A stretch of DNA of 64,000 bases, taken from positions 39,433 to 103,432 of the forward strand of contig NW_018385916.1 of the NCBI RefSeq assembly GCF_001417965.1, in the 5' to 3' direction. The notes below the pieces were generated by a model. The model was not told the origin of the DNA. It made no database searches and saw only the letters and a list, made by a program, of their open reading frames with translations. This document shows positions 11,064 to 23,241 of the stretch, piece after piece. This stretch comes from Exaiptasia diaphana. Its lineage: Eukaryota; Cnidaria; Anthozoa; Actiniaria; Aiptasiidae. The stretch's first letter is position 1, and every line of letters starts with the position of its first letter. The position numbers were made by a program, and so were the translations under genes.

Positions 11064-12553
11064 TTAATTTGGCATAGAGAGCGTATCCGTGGTGAATCCT
11101 GACATGTTATCCTTTTTACCCAGTAAACGTGCTAGCTTATCACGAAAGAAAGGGTCGAACATCGCGTATATCACCGGGTTCATGGTCTCATTCACGTAGC
11201 TCATGAACAATGCTATTTCATATATAGTCGATCTCCTACTCGCTGCTCTAGTACCGAACGCTAATCTAACCACTTCCAGTACAAACTTTGGAGTCCAACA
11301 AATAACAAATACGGTCATAAAAGCTAGGGTTAGTTTAACTGACTTATTCTTGATGCGACGTAAGTTGTTGATCGGTACGGGGTTCGGTGAGATTTGATGG
11401 ATTGTAGAAGCGTGGTGAGATGGCTCGCCCACTTTCTTGAGCGACATGATCTTCCGGAGAAGTTTTGAGTAACAGAAAATCATTACAACAAGTGGCAGCA
11501 AAAATGTGAAGTACATCTCAAGAAACCAGTATATCTTAGTCATCCACACGTATGGTAAACCATGTGACTCGCATATCAATGTTGTAGCATTACTTCCCTC
11601 GTGGTGTATCTCCACTTCAACATCGTACATAAAAATATATGGAATCGAGAGAAGAAGTGGAAAACTCCAGCAAAATGACACGATGAGTTTCCCATGCCTT
11701 ACTTTAAGTCTTTTCATCAAAGGTGTTACAATACAGATATACCGATCAACAGCGATAGACGTTATGATAAATACTGATGCACCCAATGCAACGGCTTGGA
11801 TATATTCAACTATCTTACACATGGCATTACCAAATAACCAGAGCTCCAGAAACTCCTCTACGATTTCAAATGGCATAGCAAACAGAGTGACCACTAGGTC
11901 GGCTATAGCGAGGTTGAAAACCAGGAAATGGGTGATGTGTTGACGAGTGTGACTCCAGTGTTTTATACCTGTCGAGAGTAAACAAATCGAAGTCAAGTCA
12001 AGTTTAATCTTTTAATAACAAAAAAGAAGTTACAATTAATAGATACATAGTCTTTTTCGCAGCCTCCACATTTGTCGGGATTCCTGTCCTTTTCTGTCTT
12101 CTTTTGGGAGGACCAGGAAGCCCAACAAAATGGTAAGCTGCGAAGGAGACTAATAGATACACCACTGACCTGCAAATATAGTAAAGACTAATCAGGACAG
12201 GTCAGTGGTTTATACAAATGGTAGGGGAAAAATGATATATTATACACATATAGCAAAAAATTACATGTAATCTTGAATAAGTTAATGCCTAAATAAATAA
12301 TAAATAAAGCTAAACGATACAGTGAAAATAACAGAATAAGAAAAGACATAAAACGAAAATGGACATGATGAAAAGAACACTACGCCTTAACGATCACTTG
12401 CCGTCCCTTATAGACATCGAGTTGCTCACTCTTGACAAAAGCAGTATTTGAAGTGAATTCCTTACCTATATATGCTACTATAGAGTTCCCAATTAGAGTA
12501 GTAAAGAAGAAAACAGTCATACATGCTCCTTTTGCCTGTGACATGACGGTCAT
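11064..12553 (-). CDS. Class A GPCR, peptide-receptor-like, two visible coding exons
   Basis: Exon 12466-12553 (containing TM1) joins exon 11064-11968 in phase 1, giving 330 residues if ATG 12553 is the start. TM1 ends LIGNSIVAYIG (N23 is position 1.50). It has NLAIADLVV in TM2 (D53), C80 at the top of TM3, an intact DRY (104-106), CWTP in TM6 (253-256) and NPVIY in TM7 (293-297). All class A switches are intact, unlike the receptor at 2923. TM7 and the DRY region (SIAVDRYICIVTPL) resemble neuropeptide receptors. The ligand is unknown. The intron carries a MITE (12049-12152). The TM1 exon has a good acceptor just upstream (tctag at 12575-12579) and open frame to it, so the true start may lie in an upstream exon; a candidate is 26773-26783. 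Confidence 0.85.
12049..12152. mobile_element. Palindromic MITE in receptor intron, 9-10 bp target duplication
   Basis: Inverted arms AGTCTTTTTCGCAGCC and the complement of AGTCTCCTTCGCAGC extend about 45 bp each and meet near 12100. The flanks repeat AATAGATACA on both sides. Same terminal family as 142-221 and 22297-22397. A 9-10 bp duplication suggests a Mutator-like (MULE) transposase source. Confidence 0.75.
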
Positions 12554-15500
12554 ACTGTTTGCGGCGTCACTGTTTCTAGACAAGAAGACAATCACACAAC
12601 AACATTAGTATAATAGTAGGTAGGTTTTTAGTTGAACTCATTGCTCGGCCTCAGTGCATATAGTATTTCTTTAACGTGTTACGTTATACAAACCCAAAAT
12701 CTCCAAAATTAAAAAACCCAAATTGTGTGCTAAGCTTAACAACTGAAGGCAACGAATCCTGACTGGTATTTCGATTTCGATTTTTACCCGGAATAATGTA
12801 TCATTTTCCCGTAACCGTGTGGCCTTAAATTTGGTGCAGGTAAGCCTCTGATGTCCAGTTCTCTTCTTGCTTCCTTTCACTCAGTCAGTATATGACTTCG
12901 CTTAGGTAACTCAAACATTAAAACATTTTGTCAAAAGGTTTTTTATGTGTTTTATTTTAATAATTCCTTACTGGTTATGAGAGCAACTGTCGATCATAAT
13001 AAAGAGTATAGTGCATGGTGCTTAAACACTTTGCTTCTAACTCTCAATAAGTTGATTGTTTTTGTATGTAAATAATAGTAACTTACGGGATGACAATTTT
13101 ACAATTCACTGATCAATAAAACCGGTTTTATTTAACCAATCTTATCATTTGTTTACAAGAGAAAGATTAGATTGTCATGTCAGATTTATGTACGAAAATT
13201 AACGTCGTATGTTCAATTATATATAAAATGTTATTGGGGATGAAAATTAACACCTGTTTTTGGAAAGCGTCGTAGCTACGTTTAAATACATCGTATTATA
13301 AGCTCAAGTGCAAGAAAAATAGCACCGCGCGGCTTAATTAGTGAAATTTTCTTATTCTTTTTTCACTGCGTTTGTAGTTTTAGAATGTTTAGAATTTGAG
13401 GAAAATTGCTTCTTTTAAATTTTACTGTCATACAAAATAATAATAATTAAGATCATTTCATTTCAGAACTGAACAGACTGAATACCCTCAAACATGGCAT
13501 TCTAAGATATATAAATTTGTTCAATGCAAACTAACTGGTTTCCGCAGGGGCATCTCCAATTGATGATCTCCCGACAAAACTCGCAATTCCTGATCAACCT
13601 ATTCTTACAGTTTTATAAGCCTGTTTCAGTAGTTCAGCAAACAATACCGTACACGATGGATGACCAATTTCGTCATCCTAGCATAAAGTCGCTCTTAGTA
13701 ATTAAATAGGGAAACATTGAGTATCATGTACAAGTTTGCAATTGAATGAATGCAATAGATGATCTGATAGTCTTGGATCGAGAACGAAATTAGTTCTAAT
13801 CTTTGCACAAGATTCCTATCATATCATCATTTCCAAATTCTTGTTGAATATCACTATCTATTATAAGCATTACTATAATCATTTTTAAGTATTAAAACAT
13901 CCGAAAAACATTTACTTACAATTCTGCCATGTTTTTCTCCTAATGACGGAGATTTAAAAATTTCAGGCTTAAATTGACTTTTTCATAAGCTTTAAGAAGC
14001 TGCGGCTTCTTCAATCGACGAGGAAATGTACCAGTATTACTGACGAATTTCATATAACAAATAAAACCGAATGACACTCGTTAATTAGATAGCTCAGATC
14101 TGAAACATAAATTAGATCCTAGGGCATCATCTATAAGAGGCCAAATCTAGTTGAAAATTGTCCGAAAAGAGTTACATAGCAAGTTATGAAATGTTTTTTC
14201 CATTTACAATTTATATATTTCTATTTTTTTATCATTTATTTTTTTTCTTTAATAATATCTCGGACGTATAAACTTGACATTATCACTTGATGGATTTTAG
14301 CCAATTATGTAGGTTATATAATACTGTACAAGTGGGTGTTTTTGCTGCAGGTGGCGGGATAAATCACTTACTGTTTCTATATCATCGTGTTTATTGAAAT
14401 GTTTCGTAAAAGAATTACTCATTTGTGACACCCAATTATGATTAGTATCAATCAGTAAAAATGCAATTTCTTGTGAAGAGAAGTTATTTTACACAAAAAG
14501 GAGTCAGTACGTTTCGTATCTTTTTTTATATATTCTACATACTTCAGTATCACACAATTGCTTCATAAACAACATCTCTTCTCATAAAAACTAGATGAAA
14601 ATAATCATTTGATGACAGAATGACAGAAACTTGATTAATTCTCAATACATGTCATACATTGACAAGTCTTAATGCTATATGTATAATATCAATGAAATGA
14701 AGATGATGTTTACAAGTTTTATATTAAGTTCGAATACAAGTTTCAAAATCTGCATTATGAGTGTTGACGATGTTCCTGTTTTATAAAATGAAAAGATCTT
14801 AATAGTATGAGGAAGTGGCTGATCCCATTAAAGAGTGCTTAATACACATAAAGTGTAGAGCTAGTTATATATATGATATTAAAGAGGCAAGATTTTGCTG
14901 TAACTCCGAGTTTCGTGCTACGCACTCATCAGACAGTATTTTCTTATAGATCTTATGAAAGAATCTGTTCACAACTTAAGACAGCGGTCACTCGCTTTAA
15001 GTGGGAGAAAAGGTGTATGAGGATTCACTCTAGTCGAAAACTCGCACATAACGCAGATTTTCAAACTCGTACTCCTTAGCCATGTACTCCTTAAGATCAT
15101 TGTTCAAATTGATAAATCCAAAAAACAACAACATCGATTGACTCCTTTTGATGGTTAAGGTAGTTCAGTACATTACGTTATTTTCTATTGACAGAACACA
15201 CTAGAAATGCTTGTAAAATATATATTGACTGGAGTGATTTGCCATTGCAGGCAGCGTAAAGAAATGAATGCTTATTAGTGTATTCTTTTCGATACAGAAA
15301 AAAAGAAAGCAATTGAAGAGTCTACTTCTTTCTACTTGTGGATACTTTTGACAGACGACGGAGCATCAATGTATTTGTAAGAGTAACAGTGTCAATGAAT
15401 CTTTTTTCATTTGGAGTTTATTGTTATGGCTTTTAAACACAAAGAAAACTAGTTCTCGTATTGGTTACTGACATTGCCAACGCGCCAAAAAGGAGGAATT

Positions 15501-18500
15501 TTTTTAAATAGATCTTTTTATCAATACGGCCGCCATCTTGAAATTTTATTAGTTTAAGTATCGATTAAGAAACTTTTGGATGCCCAGCAGGCGCTAAACA
15601 AGACATTTATTTCACGAGAAAGTTGCGCTAAGATCCTTATAGCCCATTAGCCAATCGCAGTACAGAATAGCGTATTACCAACAATTCAGTGCGTGGGGGC
15701 GAAAGAACAATTTTCGAATCAAGATTCCACAATGTGCTTGAGAAACGCATGTGTTGCAAAGAAGATCAATGAAAGTTTGAAATGCGGAAAGCTTCGACGT
15801 GTAACTCCGCCTTAGGTAAGGACGGGTCTCTCAATAATTCAAGTGGACAACTTCACCTTCTTAAAGGATTTGGAGCCAAACAAAGAGATTGAAACTAGAT
15901 AAGAAAATCTATTGTTTAACCAATCACAATCACAGTTAATGCTTCTAAGAAACTGAAGAACTTCCGTCGCTTATTATCTAGAAAGACTGCCTACGCCTGG
16001 TTTGTGCTCTGCTTTTGCCAAACTGCACGTTTTTTTATATTCATCACAAAACAAAATTATCATATTTTATGCTCGCCGTACTATATATAAACACATTGTA
16101 TTGTGAGACTGAACGTTTGACTGCGGTTTCTCTTTGCTTGCATCAAATGATACAACTCAATTACATAGAAAGAAGTACACCATTTTGGCTATTATCATTA
16201 TCAATATGAATAATGCAAACTGAACTTCAATCATAAACCATTTCTAGTTGGTTGGGATCAATTTTGGCAATCGAGAAATCATCGTGGAAATTAGGCTTTC
16301 GTTTGCATAAATACAGCCAAAAAATACTATAAATACTTCTTGCCGTTTTTTGAAGTATATATAATAATGACTAAAACTTAAAACATAAAACTGATATAAA
16401 TATCAATTGCAATGCGATTCGTTTAGATAGGCCAATGATACTAATGCTGATAATTTCTTTGTTATGCTGTGAAAAACTGAGTTGACACGTTAGATTGTAT
16501 TACTGTGTGATTTTTTTAATGGTATTTATTTTTCAGAATGTCGAAAACTGCTCTGACAATACTGAAAGAACTAACCTGTGAGCTCCATGAAATACATTTT
16601 TCCCCCATGAGAAAACTGCGTTGATGTAGAGATGTGTACAACTGCTATACTCTTTTGACACCAATTGTGATCCATGTGTCATAAAAAGTGCGAGAAATGA
16701 TCAGTACGCATGCTTAGTACTAATGCTCCAGGTGCTAATGTGATTGACAATTGTTTATTTTGCGTGTGAACACTTTTGACATTATCTTACTATAGATATA
16801 TATTTATTTTAATTCTATAATGGTAAGCGCTTTTACGTTTTTTGGTGGAAACTTGTGGCTAATAATGAAATTATTACATTAGTTTAATTTTGCTAACTTT
16901 TGGAACAAAATAATGTAAATCTGGCTATATTGATACTGATTTTTTTTATTTATTTAGTCAATTGAACAATTCCGAGGAAAATGAAAATTTCTGTCAGTAC
17001 ACTTTGGTAGTTTTACGTCAAGCCATTATTATCGTACGACCGTCATTTACTAATCATGGCTATTAGATATATAACTATAATCCTTTTGGCAAATCATCAA
17101 GGACTAATAATAATCAACCTCACTACCTATTCTATTAAACTTTTTTGCGAAGCTCATTTGACAAAACTGACAAAGGGGTACTTAGACCATTTTGACTTTG
17201 CGCAAGCAATTCATTTGGGGACGGGGATCAGATTTTTTACTGTTTTTTCAACGTATTATCTTGATTTAAGTCTCTTTTTTTCCTATAGCAAATTTAGTTA
17301 GTTCATTAAAATTCCGTCTTACAGGGTAGGGTATCTCGTGACCAAAATATCAGGCTCTGCATTTTCTAAATTGTTTTCAACTGCATTTAACTTAAATTGA
17401 ATAGCCTGAAATAATTCTGTGTTCAGCCTCAAGATAGGATGTATAAGAATACCCCCTACTCAATGTGTATACGTGCCCGTGTAGCTATGTGTCGAGACTT
17501 CGTTTTCCTACTCTAACTGTGTTTTGTAATTATTGAAGTTCACAAAATAAACAAAATGTCAGTTTCAGGGGCTAATGGGATGTCAACGACACCTGTCAAG
17601 TCAAGTCGGTGCCAGCTTTTTACGAGTTGGGCAACGCAACTTGAATATTTTCATTTAAATTAAGAGTTGATCTTTCATTGCACGAAATAATTCAAACTTA
17701 TACAGGCTAAATCAATTCGCAATTATGATCGATATTATATTGTGAACAAATAGGGACATTTAGTGAGGCAACTGGCCCGGGAATTAAGAAAATTAATATG
17801 TAGATGCCTTGTTTACTCGCGCCGTGTATATATAGGTACACTGGTGTAAGAACTCAAGAATTAAGATAAAGGTGTTAGATGAAATCTTTAGAAATTCATA
17901 CCTCATGATCTCACCTCCAAAGTAAGAACAACAACACCTTTTTTTGTAAAAGCTGGTTCACACTTATCGTAAAACTCCTAAAAATCGTGGATTCTGGCTT
18001 ATCCCCCCATTCTTCTGTTCATCGCGACATTTGTGTAATTATCCCTGCTGTTGCGAATGTCGTGACGTCGATTATAACTCGAACCGTGTAGCTTTTCTAT
18101 TTTTATGATCAATCCCACAATGAACCCATGTCCCAGCGGGATTATTTTATAAAATGTGAACCGGTGGAGGGAGACCTAGGAGGAATTCGATGTAGTTTCC
18201 AGTCCTTAAGCTCCATTCTCAAATTTCAACATGGCGGATTTATAATTAGTCGGCGACTTTTGCGAAAACGTGAACCCGTTTGCCTTGAAGGATCTTAAAT
18301 ATCCCTAGCATCACTAATCCCTGATTCCTAAGGTTTAGTACAGGAAAAAAGCAGTCATGTTGTAAATTCAAACATTCAAGAGAACATTTGATGTGATTTA
18401 TAGATAAAATATATATAACGCGCGCGTTTCTGATCTCTAAAACTGACAACTTTAAGCAAGAAAGAGGTTATGAAGGTCCAGAGGAATTATCAAAAAACCT

Positions 18501-19321
18501 CATAAAGTGGAACGTTTTGCGAGCTCTTGTCGTTAATCGCACTGGAATACCTGTCTGAGTTACAGCTTTACTATACAATGCTTATATCTGAGTTATGATG
18601 CTAACCTGCAAATCGGCTAAGTTTGAAATTTCTGAAGTCGACCTCTGTTTACCTTCCAACTCAAACAGAAGGAACGTGCTACTACTCTCACTTCAGTTTG
18701 ATACCGACGCTGTGGTGATCCATTCCTGTTCATTGGAATATTTGACTGTCAATTTTGCCCGACCAGCTGTCGAATCCGATCATCAATTCATTTTTCACGT
18801 GTTTCAAGCTTTTATGCCTTTAAGTAGGAATCATGGCAGGATAGAGATGGAAACGAGATCTAATGAATCGTAAACCCGTGTAAATGCGGATTATAAGTAA
18901 CTCTAGGCTACTAGCCATTAATAACCACATTAAATATACTTTAGCTCAGGAAAAATCTAATGTAGTCAGCATTTGCGCAAGGTCAGAGAGGAGATAGTAG
19001 TAAAAGGTGTATTAACGATAAAGTTGGTATAGCAGTAGTAGTTAGAATACAGTATTATTGTATTATTCAGTTTGAAATTTGTACCATTAAAATTAGAAAA
19101 AAATCCTTCAGGCACTGCATGTCTTTGATTATGATGAGTAGAATTTTATGCCGGAAAATTCTTGCACAGTGCTTCACGGGTCTTATGCTGATAATGATAT
19201 CGTTGACGATGATGGCAATGATGATGAAAATAAATGACAATGTAAAATGAAGCAGAAATATAGTTCAAGGCGGTAATTTAATCATGGATGATGAAATGAT
19301 AGTTCGAACTGCGGTGAATAA

Positions 19322-19645
19322 AATGAGTAGGAAATATTGATCGATGTAGTGAAATTATAATAATCTTAGGGATTATTAATAAAAGGATCGCCCGGGATTT
19401 AACGGGAATCGAACCAATAACTTCTCTGCATCTCTGCAATGCCGATCGATGCAGTGCTGATGCAGTGCTCTTCCAACTAGCTAAGTTAATAGCTTGTAAT
19501 AGTTGCTAGAGAACTGCAACGGCATCGCAAAGGTCATTGTTTGATTCCCGCGTTGACGTCCGATTTTTTTTCTTTCGATCCATTTATTAAAAATCGATCA
19601 AATTATTATAATTTCACTGCGACGATCAATATGACTTACTCATTA
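19322..19645. mobile_element. Palindromic element with two opposed tRNA-like segments
   Basis: Outer arms pair over about 75 bp: 19322-19393 against 19567-19645, both with TAGTGAAATTATAATAAT-like or CAGTGAAATTATAATAAT-like cores. Between them lie two tRNA-like stretches facing away from each other. On the minus strand, TTAGCTAGTTGGAAGAGCA (A-box-like) leads to GGTTCGATTCCCG (B-box). On the plus strand, TTGCTAGAGAACTGC leads to GTTTGATTCCCG. No proper acceptor stem is present, so it is not a tRNA gene. It is best described as a tRNA-derived MITE or SINE-like hairpin. Confidence 0.65.
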
Positions 19646-21370
19646 ATAATGGATAGTGATTAGCTGATAAGCTTTTTCCAACGTCTTTCAGTTCAACTTG
19701 AGCAATCAGTACATGATGAGCTTTGACAGAAACTATGATCAGCAGTGCATATATTTAGCCAAATTGCAAGAAACTTCCGTAAGGGGTTAAAGTTGGTTAT
19801 TGCGGCATATGCTTTTAGCGATGTTGATACTTTAATGCACTTTTTTGCTTGCTTGAAATTGTTTTATTGACTGATACTCATTATAACAAGCCGTCGGTTC
19901 CTTTTCATAGCTTTCTCATAAATCTCATGATTAAGACGTTACACAATTTTAACTGATATGCCAATATTTTTTTAGATCTCACCTTCAAAAAAAAGATGTC
20001 AATTGTATTCATGAACTTCAAAAGATAGCATCAAATATCAGTGTTCACTGATTTCGTCAAGTGTTCTTCATCGGTTCACTCCAATATCATCAAAATAAAA
20101 GCGGCAAATACCACTTTCCCAAGTGCTAATAATCAGCCATAAAATACTAGTAGGTGCTTTGTTATCACTCGATTTGAAATGCATTAAAGTAGTTAAATGT
20201 TTTTAAACTGGGCGTTAACGGTGAAAATAGATTGTATGGCCAAATGTAGGTTTTTGCGCATCAGAATCGATCAGGTAAAGTGGAATGTATGAAAGGCCGG
20301 TCTACCATGTTGTTGACAGCGGCATACTATATGCTTGTGCCATGATTGCCTCAATGTTTTCATAACAGCCCCAGGTGCAACTTTCAAATTAAGAATTTTT
20401 TACCTATAATTTCTATGAAATGTCAATAAAAAGATATCATGGGAAGAGGTCTATAGTCTTCTATAGACTATGTAGTGCCAACGTAGTTACTAAGCCTAAA
20501 GGAAATATATTGAATTTATACATTTGACATCCTTTTTTTTAACTGCGTCTTTCAAAAGATAGCAAATGTAAGCTAATATGGACCGGCAATGTCTCGCAGT
20601 GACAAACTATTGTTACACATGATCACCTAGAAGTTTTCTATGCTTCTATGAGGCTAGTGTTTCTTTAGGTACTTACCGACGCCGCACTGTGTGGTAACTT
20701 TAGCTGTTTTAGACAATGTGTGGACCTTTTACACGTGCGTCGTATATCACGGGTATGGCAATCTAGTCAAAGATAATCAATCACGTACGTGTAGCATGGA
20801 AAAATCTGATCCGTATATGAATATTTAACTGGAAATCAATGCGAGAGATTTTCAAAATTTCATAGTGGTTTAAGTCTACAAGGTAAAGTGGCTTTGCCTT
20901 TTGTTCACAGAATAGATGTAAGTTTTGATTGATGTCAATTTAACGTTATTGACGTTGGTATAGCAACGTGAAAGTGGTTGGAAGAGTTTTCTTCGAAATA
21001 TTTCCCGTTTTTGACGAGCCTGGTGTTTTATTGGATCTGAACGTATTATAGTTATAGTTAGCATAAGTTTGATTAAAGAGCGGATTATCATTTGCAAACT
21101 GAAATTTCAAAAACAAGATAATTTATAGTACGAAACTAATTATTTTGAATTGGTTTCTCATTTTAATTTTCATTAAATTTGAAAGTAAAGTATAATATTT
21201 TAAGTTCTTATGATTCTCATCATAAAATGATGTACCAGTATATTAAATTAAGTTAAATTGGATGTAAACGCCTTTCTATCATCAAGAAAAAAAGAAAAAA
21301 AATTGAGTACAAACTAGAACTACTAAAACTTTTAGTAGTGATTTGTTGTTGTATCACTGACTGCTCACTC

Positions 21371-23241
21371 GCATTTCCATCTTTATGAAAAATCACGGTA
21401 GCTGAAGTTTGGGGAAGGAGGCTTTACACGTTTTTTTCTTCCAATCATTTATCAAATTTTCTAGGGAGGGGACAAGGGACAAGGGTACGTGTTTCCCCTC
21501 TCTCATCCTTACGCTAGTGCTACTTATGAATTTCATTATACAACGTTTCATCCAAACTTAGTCGATTCAGTGAAAACGCAGAAATTATCGAGATTCATTC
21601 TTTTTATTTTTATATCGTATATCTATTGTTACCATGAACGTTTGTTGTTTAACTTACGTTTCGAGCATCTATGACGTCAGAGTCATTATCATAAGTGTTA
21701 AAGAAGTAAAGACAATGAGAACTCACTTGCGATTTCTTAAAAATGTCGAACTGTTGCAAAATGGACCATCGTCGCTTACAAAAGACATCAGAACATCATC
21801 ATGCTTTGCTACTTTCAATATCAAAATGCTATTTTGGTACCTTTATTAATGAAATGCATTTCTAAATCTAAATTGAAAGTGCTTGTCATTGACTACCTAT
21901 ATATTCCGTCTCGTGATCCTGTCTCTTGAGGATTATTCGGTTTGTAAGTGGCTTATGACATCATCAGAGGTACATTCTCATTGAGACACTTCCTTTATTA
22001 TACTATGACCATCCTCAATGAAAAAAAACGCTATCATTTGTATTGGAAGTTTAAAAAAAGTCGGACATGTCGTATGACGTCATGTTTTGACCGATTGGGC
22101 ATTTTATTGGCTAAGTTCAGTAATTGTCTCATGATAAACTCCCCCCTCCCCTCCCCCTCCCCCCTCCCCTAGAGTCTCCACGCAGGCTATAAACTTAAGT
22201 GTTCAGTTTACAACATGTAAAAAAACGCGAATGAACATCGACATGGACACTTAACTCTGCTCAAACAGATGAAAACGTCGACGATCTCTCGTTTTGTACA
22301 CTCCTTTCGCAGCCGTTACGAGGCTTGTTCCCAGGTCACTCTCCACTAGTGGGAGAGACTTGGGAATGAACCTTGTAACGGCTGCGAGAGAAGACTACTC
22401 GTTTTGATCAGTACCTTTAAATTAATCCCAAGATTCGGGCTGAGTAGACCTTATTATACATACTGACAGTCACCATCTTGAGTCACGAAGAAATTAAACA
22501 ATTAAATAAATAACCTTCGAGTTCAAATAGCCAATTTCTAAGAGGTGCTGAACATACCGGGTGCTAGTGAAGACTGAGTCGCCCCAGGGCATTGTTTGAT
22601 TTTTTAAGAAACGCCCTGCTGTGCATAGCAGCAGTTTACCTATAGTCATACACAGGGGACCCAGGCTCAACAGTTGTGTTGCTTTCACGGCGGTGTCAAA
22701 GTATTAATTGCGGGGTTCGCGGTTCGAGCCCTCATGAAGCCATAAATTTTTTCGACTTCACTTCTTGAGACTTTTCAAGATTTTCTCTTTCTTTTCTTTT
22801 TTCTTTAATAATTATAAACAGTTTTATGAATAAAGATTGATTTTTAAAGCCATTTTTATATTTTCCCCCCCTCGTAAATAAAAATATAAGTTTAGATGAA
22901 ACGTTTTTAAATGAAATTAATAAGTAGCAATAGCGTAAGGCAACCTCGTACCCAGGGCTTGCTCTTCCTCGCTTACAAAATGGCGGACGCTCCCGAGCGT
23001 AAGGATGAGAGAGGGAAAGCACGTACCCTTGTCCCTTGTCCCCTCCCTAGAAAATTTGATAAATGATTGGAAGAAACAAATGTGTAAAGCCTCCTTCCCC
23101 AAACTTCAGCTACCGTGATTTTTCATAAAGATGGAAGTGCGAAAAAATTTATGGCTTCATGAGGGCTCGAACCGCGAACCCTGCAATTAATACTTTGACA
23201 CCGCCGTGAAAGCAACACAACTGTTGAGCCTGGGCCCCCTG
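21371..23241. repeat. Composite inverted repeat
   Basis: Two modules each occur twice in opposite orientation. Module X is at 21371-21514 (inverted) and 22996-23140; it contains AGGGGACAAGGGACAAGGG and its complement. Module Y is at 22653-22755 and 23141-23241 (inverted); it carries CGGTTCGAGCCCTCATGAAG, which resembles a tRNA B box. X and Y' are directly joined at 23140/23141. No transposase frame is seen. It looks like a cluster of non-autonomous elements, or a rearranged composite. Confidence 0.65.
22297..22397. mobile_element. 101-bp palindromic MITE with perfect 9-bp target duplication
   Basis: CTCGTTTTG flanks both sides (22288-22296 and 22398-22406). The inner arms TCCTTTCGCAGCCGTTAC and the complement of TCTCTCGCAGCCGTTAC continue over about 40 bp with GGCTTGTTCCCA/TGGGAATGAACC. 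Same family as 12049-12152. The perfect 9-bp duplication indicates a fairly recent insertion and MULE-type mobilisation. Confidence 0.75.

Noticed and set aside
11996-12595. Starts of the receptor frames at 11996 and 12595
   Set aside because: The first reads intron sequence before the acceptor at 11968; the second begins at GTG and crosses a likely acceptor at 12575. ATG 12553 or an upstream exon is more likely.
19404-19500. tRNA gene on the minus strand
   Set aside because: A- and B-box-like strings are present but there is no acceptor stem or clear anticodon arm; it sits in a foldback element.
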